Shown in pieces: positions 45,488 through 57,628 of a stretch of DNA of 64,000 nucleotides (the first letter of the stretch is position 1; each line of letters starts with the position of its first letter). Under the pieces are notes generated by a model. The model had not been told where the DNA came from and made no database searches. It saw only the letters and a program-made list of their open reading frames with translations. Origin of the DNA: Scilla litardierei (Eukaryota > Streptophyta > Magnoliopsida > Asparagales > Asparagaceae); contig CM061135.1 in assembly GCA_030789695.1 (NCBI GenBank), positions 107,261,301 to 107,325,300 on the forward strand, given 5' to 3'. Made by a program: the position numbers and the translations under genes.

Positions 45488-47199
45488 TGTGAGCTTTACT
45501 CCCAAACGCAGGAGATCGTGCAAGTAGTACCTGGAGAGTCCAGAGTCGAATCCTCAGGACAAGTCGACCTGAGATAACACAAATTCAACTAACCAAATAT
45601 AATATACGGTTAAGAAAACAACCACCTTTATGAAGGTGAAGAATAGTGTAAAGATTGGTAGCAAAGAAAGTGGTTCCTAAAAGTATTACGGTATCACGAA
45701 AGTTTGGTATTCAATGAGACAAATATGCTACGGTTGTGAGTTCATTAGGAGTTTATAGTCGCTGAAATTTCACGTCTTTTAATGTCACACAACGCTTCAC
45801 CTGGTCAAGGCGCGAAGGCGTCGGAAGATGAATCGATGAAAACTAGTCAAAATAGCCTTAAACGTATTACTAGCAATGTTGATATCATTAAGCAATAATC
45901 GCAGCGATAAGTTCAGATTAGAGAACACAAATTAGCTAGCCTTATCAGGGCCTAGCCATAGGGCACATCAACTATATCGACAATAAGCAAATACCCATCA
46001 AATACGTTGTAGAAATCAACATAACTAGCAATTTTGGCATGATAATAGGGCTAAAGACATAAGATTTAGCAACTACATACTCCTAACTACATCACACCCA
46101 TAGCACAAGGAGATTAGCCACGCATGGTGCAATAAAAATCAGATTGCATAGCAAAATACATCGTTTTATTAGCAAAATACAAGGAAATACACCAAATACG
46201 GGGTATAAGTTCAAGAATTTATCACCAAATCTCCACTTTAGAACCCAAAACTCTCTGAGAATAGGAAGAACAGCCTCTGAAAATTTTCAGAATTTTCTCC
46301 TGGACAAATACGTACAGTAGCCGCTCCAAAAGTCCCAAAATATGCCAGAATACGCCCCAAAACCCTAGAATACGCTTAAATAATAAGCATTGCGGGTTTG
46401 GGGCGCTTAACGGGTCTAAACCCGCACCCAAATCACTTAAAACCCAAACCCGCGAGCGGATTGAATGGTGACCGTCCGATCGAGGCGCGATCGGATGAAT
46501 TAATGCCACGTGTGCTTCATTTTTCGCGCCCTGCCCGCTTCGCTTCGTTGCTTCGGGTTTGATTCGGATTCTCCATCAACCGTTGGATCTTCGATCTGCG
46601 TCTCGGATGAAACCACGTAGCCGCTCCTTCGAATTCGCTGCGGGATGGATCTTAACCGTTGGATTCGAGATCGGGCGGCTGAGATTCGACCGCTTCACGC
46701 TAGGTCGTTGGATTCTCGATCAGCGGACCAGAGCGCGCCACGTCACCAGTTGCTGAGTTAGAAAGCGGGAGAGACGTTGGCCGTAGGATCTCGATCCAAC
46801 GCACCAGAATGAGCCACGTCGTAGCTTACTGAGCGCCATTCGATGGTGCTGGAAAGAGTGAGATCATGCCACGTCGTGCGCCAAGATTCGTGCGGCCGTA
46901 TTTTAAACGTATTTCTTCAATTAAATTGTATTTTGCATTCAAAAATTCATAGTAATTAGCACAGATCTTAGAAAAATACAAATAAATAGTCGTTGGAATC
47001 GTGAGATCGAGATCTTACCATGAAAAATATAAGAAGGTAGAAATACTCAATAAAATTCATGTGTTATGCTCAAATTAAGTAATTTCTCTAATAAATGATT
47101 GTTATAAAATACGAACGTATTAGAGACCAATTGAGCATCATATGAGCATAAAATAGGACTAAATCGGGGGTAAATATGCAATATTCAACCCCATTCACA
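45488..47199 (-). repeat. Athila B 3' LTR
   Basis: In plus coordinates begins TGTGAGCTTTACTCCC and ends CCCCATTCACA, giving TGTGA/TCACA termini, with the polypurine tract directly outside. Its U3 (about 46440-46890) repeats CCGTTGGATC/TTCGATC-type motifs and four GCCACGT boxes, upstream on the minus strand of a TATA-like TATTTAAG near 46373-46380. Only one LTR is visible, so boundaries rest on termini and tract. Confidence 0.75.
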
Positions 47200-48557
47200 C
47201 CCCCCAACTAGCGTTTTGCTAGTCTCTAGCAAAAAGAGCGAAATACGATATCAAATATACACCTAGATCACCGTATCAGATCTCAATTTACTCACCACCA
47301 TACTACAAAGACAAAAGAATATGACCACACACTAATGCCAAGATTTCATGCTCATTATATAATTGTACTCATGGGTTTAACAATGAAAAGCAAGTATCTC
47401 AAATGGTTATAAAATAGACTTAAATTCACTATCCATTACTTCATAGCTCATAGTATACAAAATCAATTGCTCACACCGTTCAATCAAATATTCTAACTTG
47501 GAGTGTAGATGTATCATGCAAAGCAAGCATCAAAAAAATAGAATGGTATCAAGACATACACACGTCAATTTTCACTCATAGGAAATCACACCATATCTTG
47601 TGTTTTCTTTAAGCTTTGGAAGTTTTCTTGCCTCGCTAATTATGCACACTTATCCTTTATTTTCTTTCTCTTTTTTTAATAGTTCCGCGTAACGCGCATC
47701 AAGCAACATTCGCAGAAAGATGTATAACTTGGATCGCTCCATCAAATGATTGAGGTTCCAGTCAATGGCTCCCAAATCAGACGATAATATGGCATTAGGC
47801 CAAGAAGGACCCCTCGGACTGTACTACTCGAGCCAACCAAGTTATTTCTTAAATGACACATTTATTCGTTCATTCATTTTTCTTCATTCATCTTATTTTA
47901 TTCTTTCTTTTGTGCGTGCATAAATAACTTAGCGAGATAGCTTCCTTTTCTTTATTTTTTCACAAGAATGGGTTATCCTAATCATTTCAAAAGACAATGT
48001 AGACTTTTTCTACCCAAAGTCATACAAAGCATGCAAATAGCAATGAATATGAAATAAAAAGCAATGCTCCAGTCATTTTGTGATGGTGTGTTCCATTGAA
48101 AGCATACGACTTGCTAATTCATAACTTCAAGAGCCATTAAATCATCAATCAGTCCTACCATTGAGATATCTCAACAGAGATTTACCATGAGTACTAGCAT
48201 TCATGTCGAATGAGAATGAAATATGTAACAATAGCGGTGGAGGAAAATAAATCATATGTGAACAGTGGTGAATAGACTTCGAGAATTGTCATCACATGAG
48301 GTTCATTTCTAGGTGTAATAAGCATTGGTGATAATTCTTGACTCAACCCCTTTTTTTATTAAAAAAAATTTTGCAAAAGGGAACTACTTAAAAAAATCCT
48401 AAAAGTTTATACCCTCCCCCCAACTTAAAAATAAGCATTGTCCTCAATGTTAAGGAGAGGGAATCATGGAAAGAACACACCTGATTAGTTACCACCCGAA
48501 GGTGGATCTGTGAGTCAATGGTGGTATCCTCTCTGGCCCAAAGCTCTTGAAAATGTT
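47200..48557 (-). other. Athila B 3' noncoding region and polypurine tract
   Basis: On the minus strand GTTGGGGGG (47200-47208) abuts the LTR. A second tract, AAGTTGGGGGGAGGG, at 48411-48426 follows the ACATTGAGGACAATGC block found after pol in many Athila elements. No gene is recognised between them. Confidence 0.75.
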
Positions 48558-51500
48558 TCAGACTTGTCCATTAACTTTGAATTCATGGCCATCCTTCTCA
48601 TTCACTAAGACCACCGCTCCATGTGAAAAGACTTCTTTGACAAAGTATGGTCCCGTCCATTTTGAGCGCAGCTTTCCTGGAAATATATGGAGTCTTGAAT
48701 TGTACAACAGAACCTTGTCTCCAATTTTGAATTCCTTTCGCAGGATCATCTTGTCATGCACAGCTTTTATCCTTTCTTTTGCTAGCTTTGCATTTTCATA
48801 TGCCTCTCGTCGTATCTCATCAAGCTCCATGATCTGCAATTTACGAGAAACATTTGATGAGTCATCAAGCAAATTAAGTGTTTTAATTGCCCAAAAAGAT
48901 TTATTTTCTAATTCAACAGGAAGATGGCAATTTTTTCCATAAACTAAACGGAACGGTGACATCCCTAAGATAGTCTTGTATGTTGTCCTGTAAGCCCATA
49001 GAGCTTCAGGCAAGCGAAGACTCCAATCTTTGCGTGTTGGATTCACTGTTTTCTGAAGAATGTTCTTTATCTCCTTATTTGCCAATTCCGCTTGTCCATT
49101 TATTTGGGGGTGGTAAGGTGTCGAAACTTTATGTGTCACCCCAAATTTCTTCATTAGATTTGCAAAGAGCCTATTGCAGAAGTGGGAACCGCCATCACTG
49201 ATAATGTCCTTTGGCACTCCAAAGCGCGAAAAGATGTTCTCTTTCAAAAATTTTAGCACAATGGAAGCGTCATTGGACCTGCAAGGAATAGCTTCCACCC
49301 ATTTAGAAACATAATCAATGGCAACCAATACAAATATATAACCAAAAGATGGTCGAAAAGGCCCCATGAAATCAATACCCCAACAATCAAATAATTCTAT
49401 TTCTAGCATGGGATTCAATGGCATCATGTTTCTTTTTGTAATTCCCCCCAACTGTTGACAACGCCCGCATGATTTACAATAGGCATAAGCGTCCTTAAAC
49501 ATACTAGGCCAATAAAAACCAATTTGTAAAATCTTGGCAACAGTTTTATGAGCTGAAAAATGCCCCCCACATACCCCATCATGGCAAAAATGTAAAACGC
49601 TATCAAACTCATGGTCGGGTACACATCTCCTTACAATTTGGTCTCCGCAGTATTTGAAAAGATAAGGATCATCAAAATAGAACGATTTTACCTCATGCTT
49701 GAAGCGTTTGAAATCTAAAGAAGACCAATGTGGAGGGCTTCTACCTGTCACCAAATAATTAGCTATATCTGCATATCATGGTAGAGTAGAAATGGCGAAA
49801 AGCTGCTCATCTGGGAAGGAATCTCGCAATGGGACATTAGGCGACTCCGTTCCCACCGTCAATCTAGAAAGGTGATCTGCGACATTGTTTTCAACTCCCT
49901 TCTTATCCTTGATCTGAATATTGAATTCCTGCAAAAGAAGAATCCATCGTATGAGTCTAGGTTTCGCATCCTTTTTAGATAAAAGATATTTCAGTGCAGA
50001 ATGATCTGTAAAGATGAGAATAGGTGAGCCCAATTTATAGCTTCTGAATTTCTCCAATGCAAACACCACTGCCAGTAACTCTTTCTCCGTAGTAGTGTAG
50101 TTCCTTTGTGCTTCATTCAACGTTTTATTGGCATAGTAGATCACACAAGGAACTTTCTCTTTCTTTTGCCCAAGCACTGCCCCCATTGCGTAGTCACTTG
50201 CATCACACATGATTTCAAATGGCATACTCCAGTCTGGAACCTGCAAAATAGGGGAGGAAACAAGTGAGTTCTTTAATTTATCAAATGAAACCTGACACTC
50301 TTGTGTCCATATGAAATCAGCATTTAAAGTTAATAAGTGGCAGAGGGGTCGGGAGATGGCGCTGAAATCCTTTATGAATCTTCGATAAAATCCTGCATGG
50401 CCTAGAAAGGATCGAATGTCCTTGACGCATTTTGGTGTAGGTAACTTCTCAATCACCTCAAATTTTGCTATATCTACCTGAATACCTGCTTTGGAGACTA
50501 GGTGTCCAAGAACCAAACCTTCAGTTGTCATGAAATGACACTTTTCCCAGTTTAACAACAGGTTCTTCTCCTGGCACCTGTGCAAGACAAGAGCTAAGTT
50601 AGATAAACAATTTTCAAATGAAGTGCCATATACAGAGAAATCATCCATAAACACTTCCATAATCCTCTCAACCATATCGCTAAAGATACTCAACATGTAA
50701 CGCTGAAAAGTAGCAGGTGCATTGCATAATCCAAAAGGCATTCTCCTAAAAGCGAAAGTTCCAAAGGGGCAAGTGAAGGTAGTCTTCTCTTGATCCTCTG
50801 GAGCAATATCTATCTGATAATAGCAAGAATAACCATCTAGAAAACAATAAAATTCATTACCTGCTACTCTTTCCAAGATTTGATCAATGAAAGGTAATGG
50901 AAAGTGATCTTTTCGTGTTTTAGCATTTAACTTTCTGTAATCAACACACATCCTCCAACATGTGGTGGTCTGCATCGGTATAAGCTCATTACTCTCATTT
51001 CTTACCACTGTGAGGCCTGATTTTTTCGGAACCACCTGTATGGGGCTAACCCATCTGCTGTCTGAAATAGGATATATTATACCTGCAGCAAGTAACTTAA
51101 GAATCTCCCCCTTAACAACCTCTTTCAATGTAGGATTTAATCGCCGTTGCATCTCACATGTGGGTTTTGCATCATCCTCAAGATAAATATGATGAGTGCA
51201 AATTAAGGGATTTATACCTGTAATGTCCGTAATAGACCATCCAATGGCCCATTTGTGTTCCCTAAGCACATCAAGCAAAGCACATTCTTGTTCAGGCGTG
51301 AGTTTAGAGGATATTACCACAGGGAAGGTCTCCTCCTTTCCAAGGAAAGCGTATTTCAAATAGTCTGGCAGCGCCTTCAATTCCAGCTTTGGATGCTCAA
51401 TCTCTGAAGGTTGTTGTAGTGGCAATTCCACTGGCAATGTCTCGAACTTTGGCACCCATGCATCCCTTGATCTTTCATTTTTGCCCTGCACAAAATAAGA

Positions 51501-52152
51501 TTCATCAATATTGTCGAAATTATAATCAATAAAATTGGACGAACATTCATACTTAGCATCAAAATAGTCTTCGATTAAGCTCTCAATAAAGCATACCTCT
51601 TTCACGGCATCAACATTCGCAGGTAACTTACATGATTTAAAAATGTTCAGCTCAAGTTTCATGTTACCAAAGCTTATCTTCAATTGTCCATCCCTACAAT
51701 TTATCATAGCATTGCAAGTTGCTAGGAATGGACGTCCTAATATAATCGGAGTGCAATTACCTGATTGTGGCCCATGAATATCAAGGACGATAAAGTCCAC
51801 GTGATAATAGAATTTGTCAACCTGGACCAACACATCCTCCACGCATCCTCGTGGGATTTTTACCGACCTGTCTGCTAACTGTAGACCCACAGGTGTCGTC
51901 TTCAGCTCCCCCAATCCTAACTGCACATAAACAGAGTAAGGCAAAATGTTAACACTAGAACCCAAATCAAGTAAAGCATCTCCAAATTTCTTAGTTCCTA
52001 TAATGCATGGGATAGTAGGAGAACCTGGATCCTTATATTTAGGAGGAGTGTCATGTTGTACCATTGCACTTACCTGTTGTGTTAAGAATGCTTTCTTTTT
52101 CACATTTAGACTCCGCTTTACAGTGCATAGCTCCTTCAGAAATTTAGCATAT
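48558..52152 (-). pseudogene. pol: Athila B pol: protease, RT, RNase H, integrase; one stop
   Basis: Two long open stretches in one frame, 775 and about 405 codons, are separated only by a TGA at 49776-49778 that replaces the Trp of a P-W-YADI motif (one transition). The protease has LLDLGSSVNILP and ILGRPFLAT. RT includes WRMCVDYRKLN, FMDDFSVYG as the YxDD-type catalytic box, and PFGLCNAPATFQR. RNase H has MCDASDYAMGAVLGQ and FTDHSALKYLL. Integrase has an HHCC finger ending CKSCGRCQQ, then GIDFMGPF and ISDGGSHF for the first two catalytic acids, and an E near [13 protein letters not shown]. The left edge of gag is lost to Athila C. This could be the kind of pol that serves pol-less relatives, but its LTR differs from theirs. 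Confidence 0.92.
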
Positions 52153-53712
52153 TGACGTGCGTTTATGTTTCATATATTCACGCACATTTTCTTTTGTGTT
52201 TCTCCGTGTTTTCCGCCGTCTTTTATTCATTTTCTCGTATTTTCTCGTTTTCTTTCACTTTTCTTTGTTTCTCCATGTTTGCAGGAGATTGGCCGCGTAG
52301 GGGACGTTTAACGACGATGTCTCAAGTCCCTGGGGCAACGGGAGGAGTCACGCGTGATCCAGGGGGTCAAACGTCAAAGAATACATCTTTCAGCCCCTCA
52401 CCCGGTCGGTTGGCCATCTCCAACCGATCGGGTGATGCACGCGTGCACCACCCGGTCTCAGCCGGAGCCCAAGTAGAAGTCGCCCGACCGGTTCACAGGC
52501 CGGTTCAGCGGAGGCCTGTTCTCTGTCTTTTCGAGCAAAATTCCAACCGATCGGGTGACTCTCACTCGATCGGTTCATCTGTAGCTGATGCTGAGGAGCT
52601 GAATACACGGGCACCCAACAGATCACTTCACCCGATGGCACCAAGATCCAACCGGTCACTCCAAGAACTCACCCGACCGGTTCATATGACCGGGTGAAAG
52701 CTCGCCGTTTTCTGTTCATTATCTGTAACGGATCACCCGATCGGTTGACTTGTCAACCGATCGGGTGATGCGAGAGTCTATAAATAGAACCCCTAGGGTT
52801 CCAGAACCAGGGGAGCTGCTAGTTTTTACTGTTTTCTCCTATTGTGACGGCTGTAATTTCTGTTCTTTTGTAAGTTGTCGGATCTTTCTCAAATTTTAGT
52901 ATTGTCTTAATTACTCTATTACTTCCGCATTCCTATCGTCGGATTATGATTCCAACGGTTCATTTTCATTTAGATCGCTTTTTAATGAATTTTTGTGAGT
53001 AGTTTCCAAATCTGGGATTTTGGTGGAAACCCCTTCGGGGGCTCTTCCCGATGCATCCATAGGGTTAGGAAATCGATAGGGATTAGGTTTTTAATGGTTA
53101 CATGGGGTGTTTCATTTTCATCGGCGGGAAAAAGATCGCCTTTGACCATTGGGCCAAGGGGGAATAAACTTGGCGGTTGACTCCCTAGCCATAGCTCACG
53201 CCCTTAGCGTAGAGGCCGAATCCTAGCATGCAGGAGCGGCAGGATGAGACGTTGGGAGTTATCGTTGCGAGCTTAGTGCTCCCGGAATCGATCAGTGTTA
53301 ATGGACACGGGAGTGCCCATTGATCGAATCCGGGAAGTCCGGTGTATCATCCTGGGTACCGACCGGAATATCAGGCACATGGGATGCCGGTACCACTTTC
53401 GGAGGCAACGTCTCACCATTAGACCCTAATTCCGATCGCTATCCTACCCGTAGGTCGTATCGGGGAGAGTCGCTCGTTGGAGTGGAAACCAAGGTCCCGG
53501 GTTTATTTTCTTATTGTTCATACCTTGAATTCCTATATCGTGACAACCATCAACCGATTCGGGCTAGCTCGCCCACGGGGTGATTTTGGTCCTCCTTGAC
53601 ACAAGCACATCCTAGCCTCCCTATGTTCGACCCCCAAGCCACACTACAACATCGTGCGCTTGCGGTTACAAATATTTAAACCCCTTGCCTGCCACGCGGC
53701 GGGCACCGGTCA
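52153..53712 (+). repeat. Athila C 5' LTR
   Basis: 1560 bases, TGACGTGCG to CACCGGTCA. U3 holds palindromes of the ACCGATCGGGTG and CACCCGACCGGTT kinds (52400-52769), the last immediately upstream of the TATA box. The end part carries GTGCGCTTGCGGTTACAAAT, shared with Athila A. Confidence 0.95.
52732..52786 (+). promoter_or_regulatory. Athila C LTR hairpin and TATA box
   Basis: A perfect 18-base-pair stem (ATCACCCGATCGGTTGAC and its inverse, loop TT, 52732-52769) is followed 9 bases later by TATAAATA (52779-52786). The internal block at 57148-57200 has the same order and spacing. Confidence 0.8.
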
Positions 53713-54016
53713 AGTTTATGGCGACGTTGCCGGGGAGGCAACGTGCTTGTTATTTTAGGATCTCTTGAACCCTAGTGTCTAGCTCCCATCCCTACCTCAC
53801 GATAATTTTCGCATTCTCCTTTTTCCTTTTTATTTTTCTTATTTTTATTTCTTATTTTATCTGTTTCTTTCCCACTTGTCGCTTCACGGGTGTTTGTTGT
53901 TTTTCATGCGCAGGAGTTTAAGAAGTCTCGACGACTTGATTCCCGTTGATCCAGAGATTAACGCCACCCTTAGGCATTTGGCCGCCGAGAAGTGAAGAAG
54001 AGAGGATCCCGAATCC
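53713..54016 (+). promoter_or_regulatory. Athila C leader and primer binding site (tRNA-Asp)
   Basis: TGGCGACGTTGCCGGGG (53719-53735), six bases after the LTR, matches the tRNA-Asp site TGGCGCCGTTGCCGGGG except at base 6. Athila A differs at base 5. The remaining leader is T-rich and noncoding up to the gag ATG. Confidence 0.88.
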
Positions 54017-56633
54017 ATGGAGGAGAACACCCCACCTCACAAGTCCCTGTTGGAGTACTCGATGCCATCTATCGAGTCCACTTCCGCCATCCGTTCTCCA
54101 GCTATTGCAGCCCAAAGCTTCGAGCTAAAGCCGTCTTTGGTGACGTGGATACAGCAGGATCAGTTCACGGGTGCACCCATGGAGAGCCTGATTGAGCATC
54201 TAGACTCCTTCTTGGAGAAGTGTGACACCTTCCGGATTAATGGTGTCACGACTGAGGCTATCCGTCTGAAGCTGTTCCCCTTCTTGTTGAGAGACAAAGC
54301 CAAGCAATGGCTTAGGGGGAAGGACCCCAACACTTTCAATACCTGGGAGAAGCTCTCCAACGCTTTTCTGACGAAGTTCTTTCCTCCGGGAAGACCATGA
54401 AGTTGAGGAGTGAGATCTCCTCCTTCTCCCAGGCCAGCCACGAGTCCTTGCATGAAGCTTGGACGAGATATAAGGAAATGCAAAGAAGATGCCCTCACCA
54501 TGAGCTTCCGAAGTGGCAGATTATTAATCTGTTCTACAATGGGCTGAGGGATGACCTGAAATCTTCTATGGACGCCGCGGCTGGGGGTTCCTTCATGTCT
54601 AGGAGCGAGGAAGATGCCGGCCATATTCTAGAAAATATGGCATCCAACAATGAGCGGTGGTGTGACGAGAGAGCCACACCCAGGTCTGGGGGTATACACA
54701 GAGTCGAGGACATCGACAAACTTTCAAGCAAGTTCGACTTACTTTCGACCCAGATCTCCGCACTAATGGTAGGAGCCGGTGGGGCCGGTACGCAGCAGAT
54801 TTCAACGGTAGAGTCCGAATTCTTTGGAGAATTCGACGGTGGTGACGTTTCACCACCGTTGGACCAGGCGAGCGCACTATTTTACAACCCAACGGGAAAT
54901 GCGCCGTATCCGCCAAGAACTAATTCCAACCCGGCCTACTCTCCAAACAACCGGAACCACCCTAACTTTGGTTACCGGCCACCATTTCAGCCCTCACCGC
55001 CTCAGCAGCCGCAACAACAACCATATCAGCCAGCTAGACCACAGCAGATCAGATTTAGCAGCAACAATATCAGCAGCAACCTCAGCAACAATTTTACGCC
55101 CCCAGGAATCAGCAGCCAATCCAGCAGCAGCAGCAGTATGGCCAACAGAGGGACGTCTCTCCGGTTGAGTCTCTCACGGACCAACCAGGAGAAGATCAAT
55201 CAGAAGCTGGAAATGGGACAGCGGGCCCTCACGGACCAAGTAACCTAGCTGGGGTTACAAGTGGCGAACCTCTCAAGGTCACAAAACCAATTTCCGCCAC
55301 AACCGGAGGTGAACCCGAGGGGAGCAACCCAAACGTCGGCACTCGTGCACGAGCATGCAAATGTGTCCGCTATCGTTCTGAGAAGCGGGACACAAATCCC
55401 TACTAGAGTGCCCCCTAACAGACCGGAAGCACTGTTGGTCGTTGAGCGACCGATCAAAAAATCAAACGACGCCGGTGCTTCGTCATCAAATCCCATGACT
55501 CCGGAGGGAGTTTCTGAAGAAGAGAAGAAGAAGAACGAGGAAGGGAGCTCGAAAGTGTTCAAACTCGTTGTGCCATTTCCACAACGGTTAGCTCAGGCAA
55601 AAATCGACGAGAAATATGGCAAGTTCTTCGCCATGGTCAAGGACCTGAGCTTGCAAATCCCCTTCCTAGAAGCAATCGAAACAATCCCCTCCTATGCGAA
55701 ATTCTTGAAAGATTTGGTGACTAGAGGGTCTAGAAAGGAGAAAGTAGTGCTGACGGTGGAATGTAGCGCTCTCATCCAGAGGGCAAATCCGCCGAAACTC
55801 AAAGACCCGGGGAGCTTCTCAATTCCTTGCACGATCGGGGCAGTAAAGATTCATCGTGCACGCGTCGATCTCAGAGCGAGTGTAAGTTTGATGCCTTGTC
55901 GATGTATAGAAGGATAGGAATGGGTGATTTGGAGCCCACCGGTATGACCCTACAACTAGCTGACCGGTCGGTCAAATATCCGGTGGGGATTATGGATGAC
56001 CTCCCCGTTAATGTAAAAGGGGTGCATGTGCCAGTGGACTTCGTAGTCATGGACATTCCTGAAGACGCACACACCCCCATCATCCTGGGATGGCCTTTCA
56101 TGGCCACTGCTGGCGTTTTGATTGATGTGAAGAATGGAAAACTTTCTCTAAACGTCAGCGGAGAAAGTGTTGAATTTGATCTGGGGTTGTCCATGAAGTA
56201 CCCCGATCCCCCAGATGACCCTCGGTGTAATTTGCTGGAGGTAGAAGAAGAAAAAGATGCTGAAGAGAGCTCCTGGGAGATTCTCTTAAGAAACCCTCCC
56301 GATGACTTGGAGGATTCAGAAGACCGAGACGCCCCCAAGAACGATGATGCTGCTGGGAAAGCGAGTGCAGCAAGAACGACCCCTCCTGGGTTCCCCAAAG
56401 CTCCTCCTGTGAGGAAAACGGGGAAAGAACCCATGGGCCTCACCAAAGACGAGGTCTGGATCCTTAAGAAGATGGCGGTAAGAGCCAATACAAAAGAGAA
56501 GCCCCCGGATCCCAAGAACAAGGAGAGAGTGGTCGAGCAAATCTTTCTCCAGTCGCTGACTACTCCAAAGGCCTTAAGCTCCGATGAAAAAGAGATGCCG
56601 AACTTCGGGCATCACCCGTATCAACCACCGTGA
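54017..56633 (+). pseudogene. gag-pro: Athila C gag-protease, broken
   Basis: ATG at 54017 opens the gypsy gag domain (WIQQDQFTGAP, LRDKAKQWLRG, ELPKWQIINLFYNGL). A Gln/Pro-rich linker (about 54980-55130), the VPFPQRLAQAKIDEKY block and a retropepsin-like region (MTLQLADRSV, IILGWPFMA) follow. Lesions: a one-base loss near 54393, a frame excursion within the Gln-rich linker (about 55045-55165), TAG at 55246-55248 for Gln, and a one-base loss near 55890 in the protease, whose motif reads DLRA instead of DLGA. The tail is acidic and ends GHHPYQPP at 56633. No RT follows. Lesions differ from those of Athila A, so each copy decayed on its own. Confidence 0.9.
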
Positions 56634-56833
56634 ACATCTCTTGCGGGCGTCGAGCCAACGACGTTAAACAAGTGAGCTTCATAGGAGGCAACCCATGTTC
56701 TAAACTTTTTCCCCACTTTTGAGTGTTATTTTTTTTACTTTATTTTATCTATTTTTATAAATAAAATCAGCCACGAGAACATCCGTTCAGGGACTTAGAC
56801 AAATCTGTTGGGTTTTGCAGAAAACAAGGCCTC
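56634..56833 (+). other. Spacer after Athila C gag-protease
   Basis: About 200 bases, T-rich near 56725-56765, with no ORF. It leads directly into the palindrome cluster. Confidence 0.6.
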
Positions 56834-57179
56834 GACCGATCGGGTGAGTTCTCACCCGATCGGTTGGGATGTATCAGATACAAGCCGAAGTCTGTCCCCA
56901 AATGAACCGATCGGTTGAAGAATGAAGAGACCGGGTGACAGACCGGGGTGAGCTGGGGAGAACTCTCGGGAAATTTTTGGGGAATATCAACCGATCGGTT
57001 GAGTTCGAGCGCGATCGGTTGAAGCGACCGGGTGAGCAGCCCTCAATTCTCGGGAAAATGAGTGGAGCGGCCAACCTATCGGTTGACAAGTCAACCGACC
57101 GGTTCACCTGTAGCACTTCTTCGGCGAGAATTTTTGACCTAACCGTCAACCGATCGGGTGACAAGTCACCCGATCGGTT
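56834..57179 (+). repeat. Internal palindrome cluster of Athila C
   Basis: Contains a near-contact hairpin, ACCGATCGGGTGAG / CTCACCCGATCGGT, at 56835-56864, further half-sites at 56904-56945, 56988-57030 and 57073-57105, and a 15-base-pair stem at 57148-57179. The motifs are those of the U3 array. It lies between gag-protease and the third gene, as in Athila A at 30941-31310. Confidence 0.9.
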
Positions 57180-57200
57180 CGACTTAAAACCCTATAAATA
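57148..57200 (+). promoter_or_regulatory. Internal promoter candidate of Athila C
   Basis: Stem AACCGATCGGGTGAC with its inverse (57148-57179), a 13-base gap, then TATAAATA (57193-57200) in CCCTATAAATATCCCCG. A C-rich leader with AAAACCCTAACC-type sequence follows, and an ATG at 57629. The layout copies the LTR core promoter (52732-52786). It probably drives the ORF-1-like gene; expression is not shown. Confidence 0.65.
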
Positions 57201-57628
57201 TCCCCGACCGCCCGTTCGATCCGCACTCGCCATTTTTGAATCCAGAACCGCCGTTTCGCCTCTTCCTCGTGCGCCTGCCCTCTTTCTTCCCTAAAATCAA
57301 CCTCGATCGCCCCCCCCATCTCCCTACCCATCCACCATCGATTTCTCTCCATTCTCCTCGATTCAACCCAAACACAAAACCCTAACCTCCACCCGTTTTC
57401 CCCAATTTCGAAACTTGCTGAAGAAATCGCTGCGGCTTCACGGTGTGATCCTATCGAGTAGCATCGGGGCGTCTACGAGCAACGATCTTCATCTCATTTG
57501 GGTAAACTCGCTCCTTTGCTCAATTTTAATTTTACCCCAAATATTCTATTTGCTCGTAGGTCGTGTTTCGTGTTTGTTTTGATTCATTGTACTTTTGCAT
57601 ACTCTCTCACACGCACGACACCCGCACA

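Larger units (their letters stand above)
45488..52152 (-). mobile_element. Athila B: autonomous-type Athila, gag cut by Athila C
   Basis: Contains a 3' LTR, polypurine tract and a long pol on the minus strand, cut at 52152 inside the gag-protease region by Athila C. Its gag, primer site and 5' LTR should lie to the right of C and F, beyond the window. The pol has one in-frame stop and no frameshift that I can see. It is the only gypsy RT and integrase here. Confidence 0.9.

Noticed and set aside
52152..52697. A 181-codon open frame in the Athila C 5' LTR, repeated at 59780-60325
   Set aside because: It runs from the LTR edge through the palindrome array, begins at a non-ATG or LTR-boundary codon, and its equal length in both LTRs only reflects LTR identity. 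No family resemblance.
55871..56521. 216-codon minus-strand frame opposite the Athila C protease region
   Set aside because: Antisense shadow of gag-protease; the plus-strand frame carries the LQLADRSV and ILGWPF motifs.
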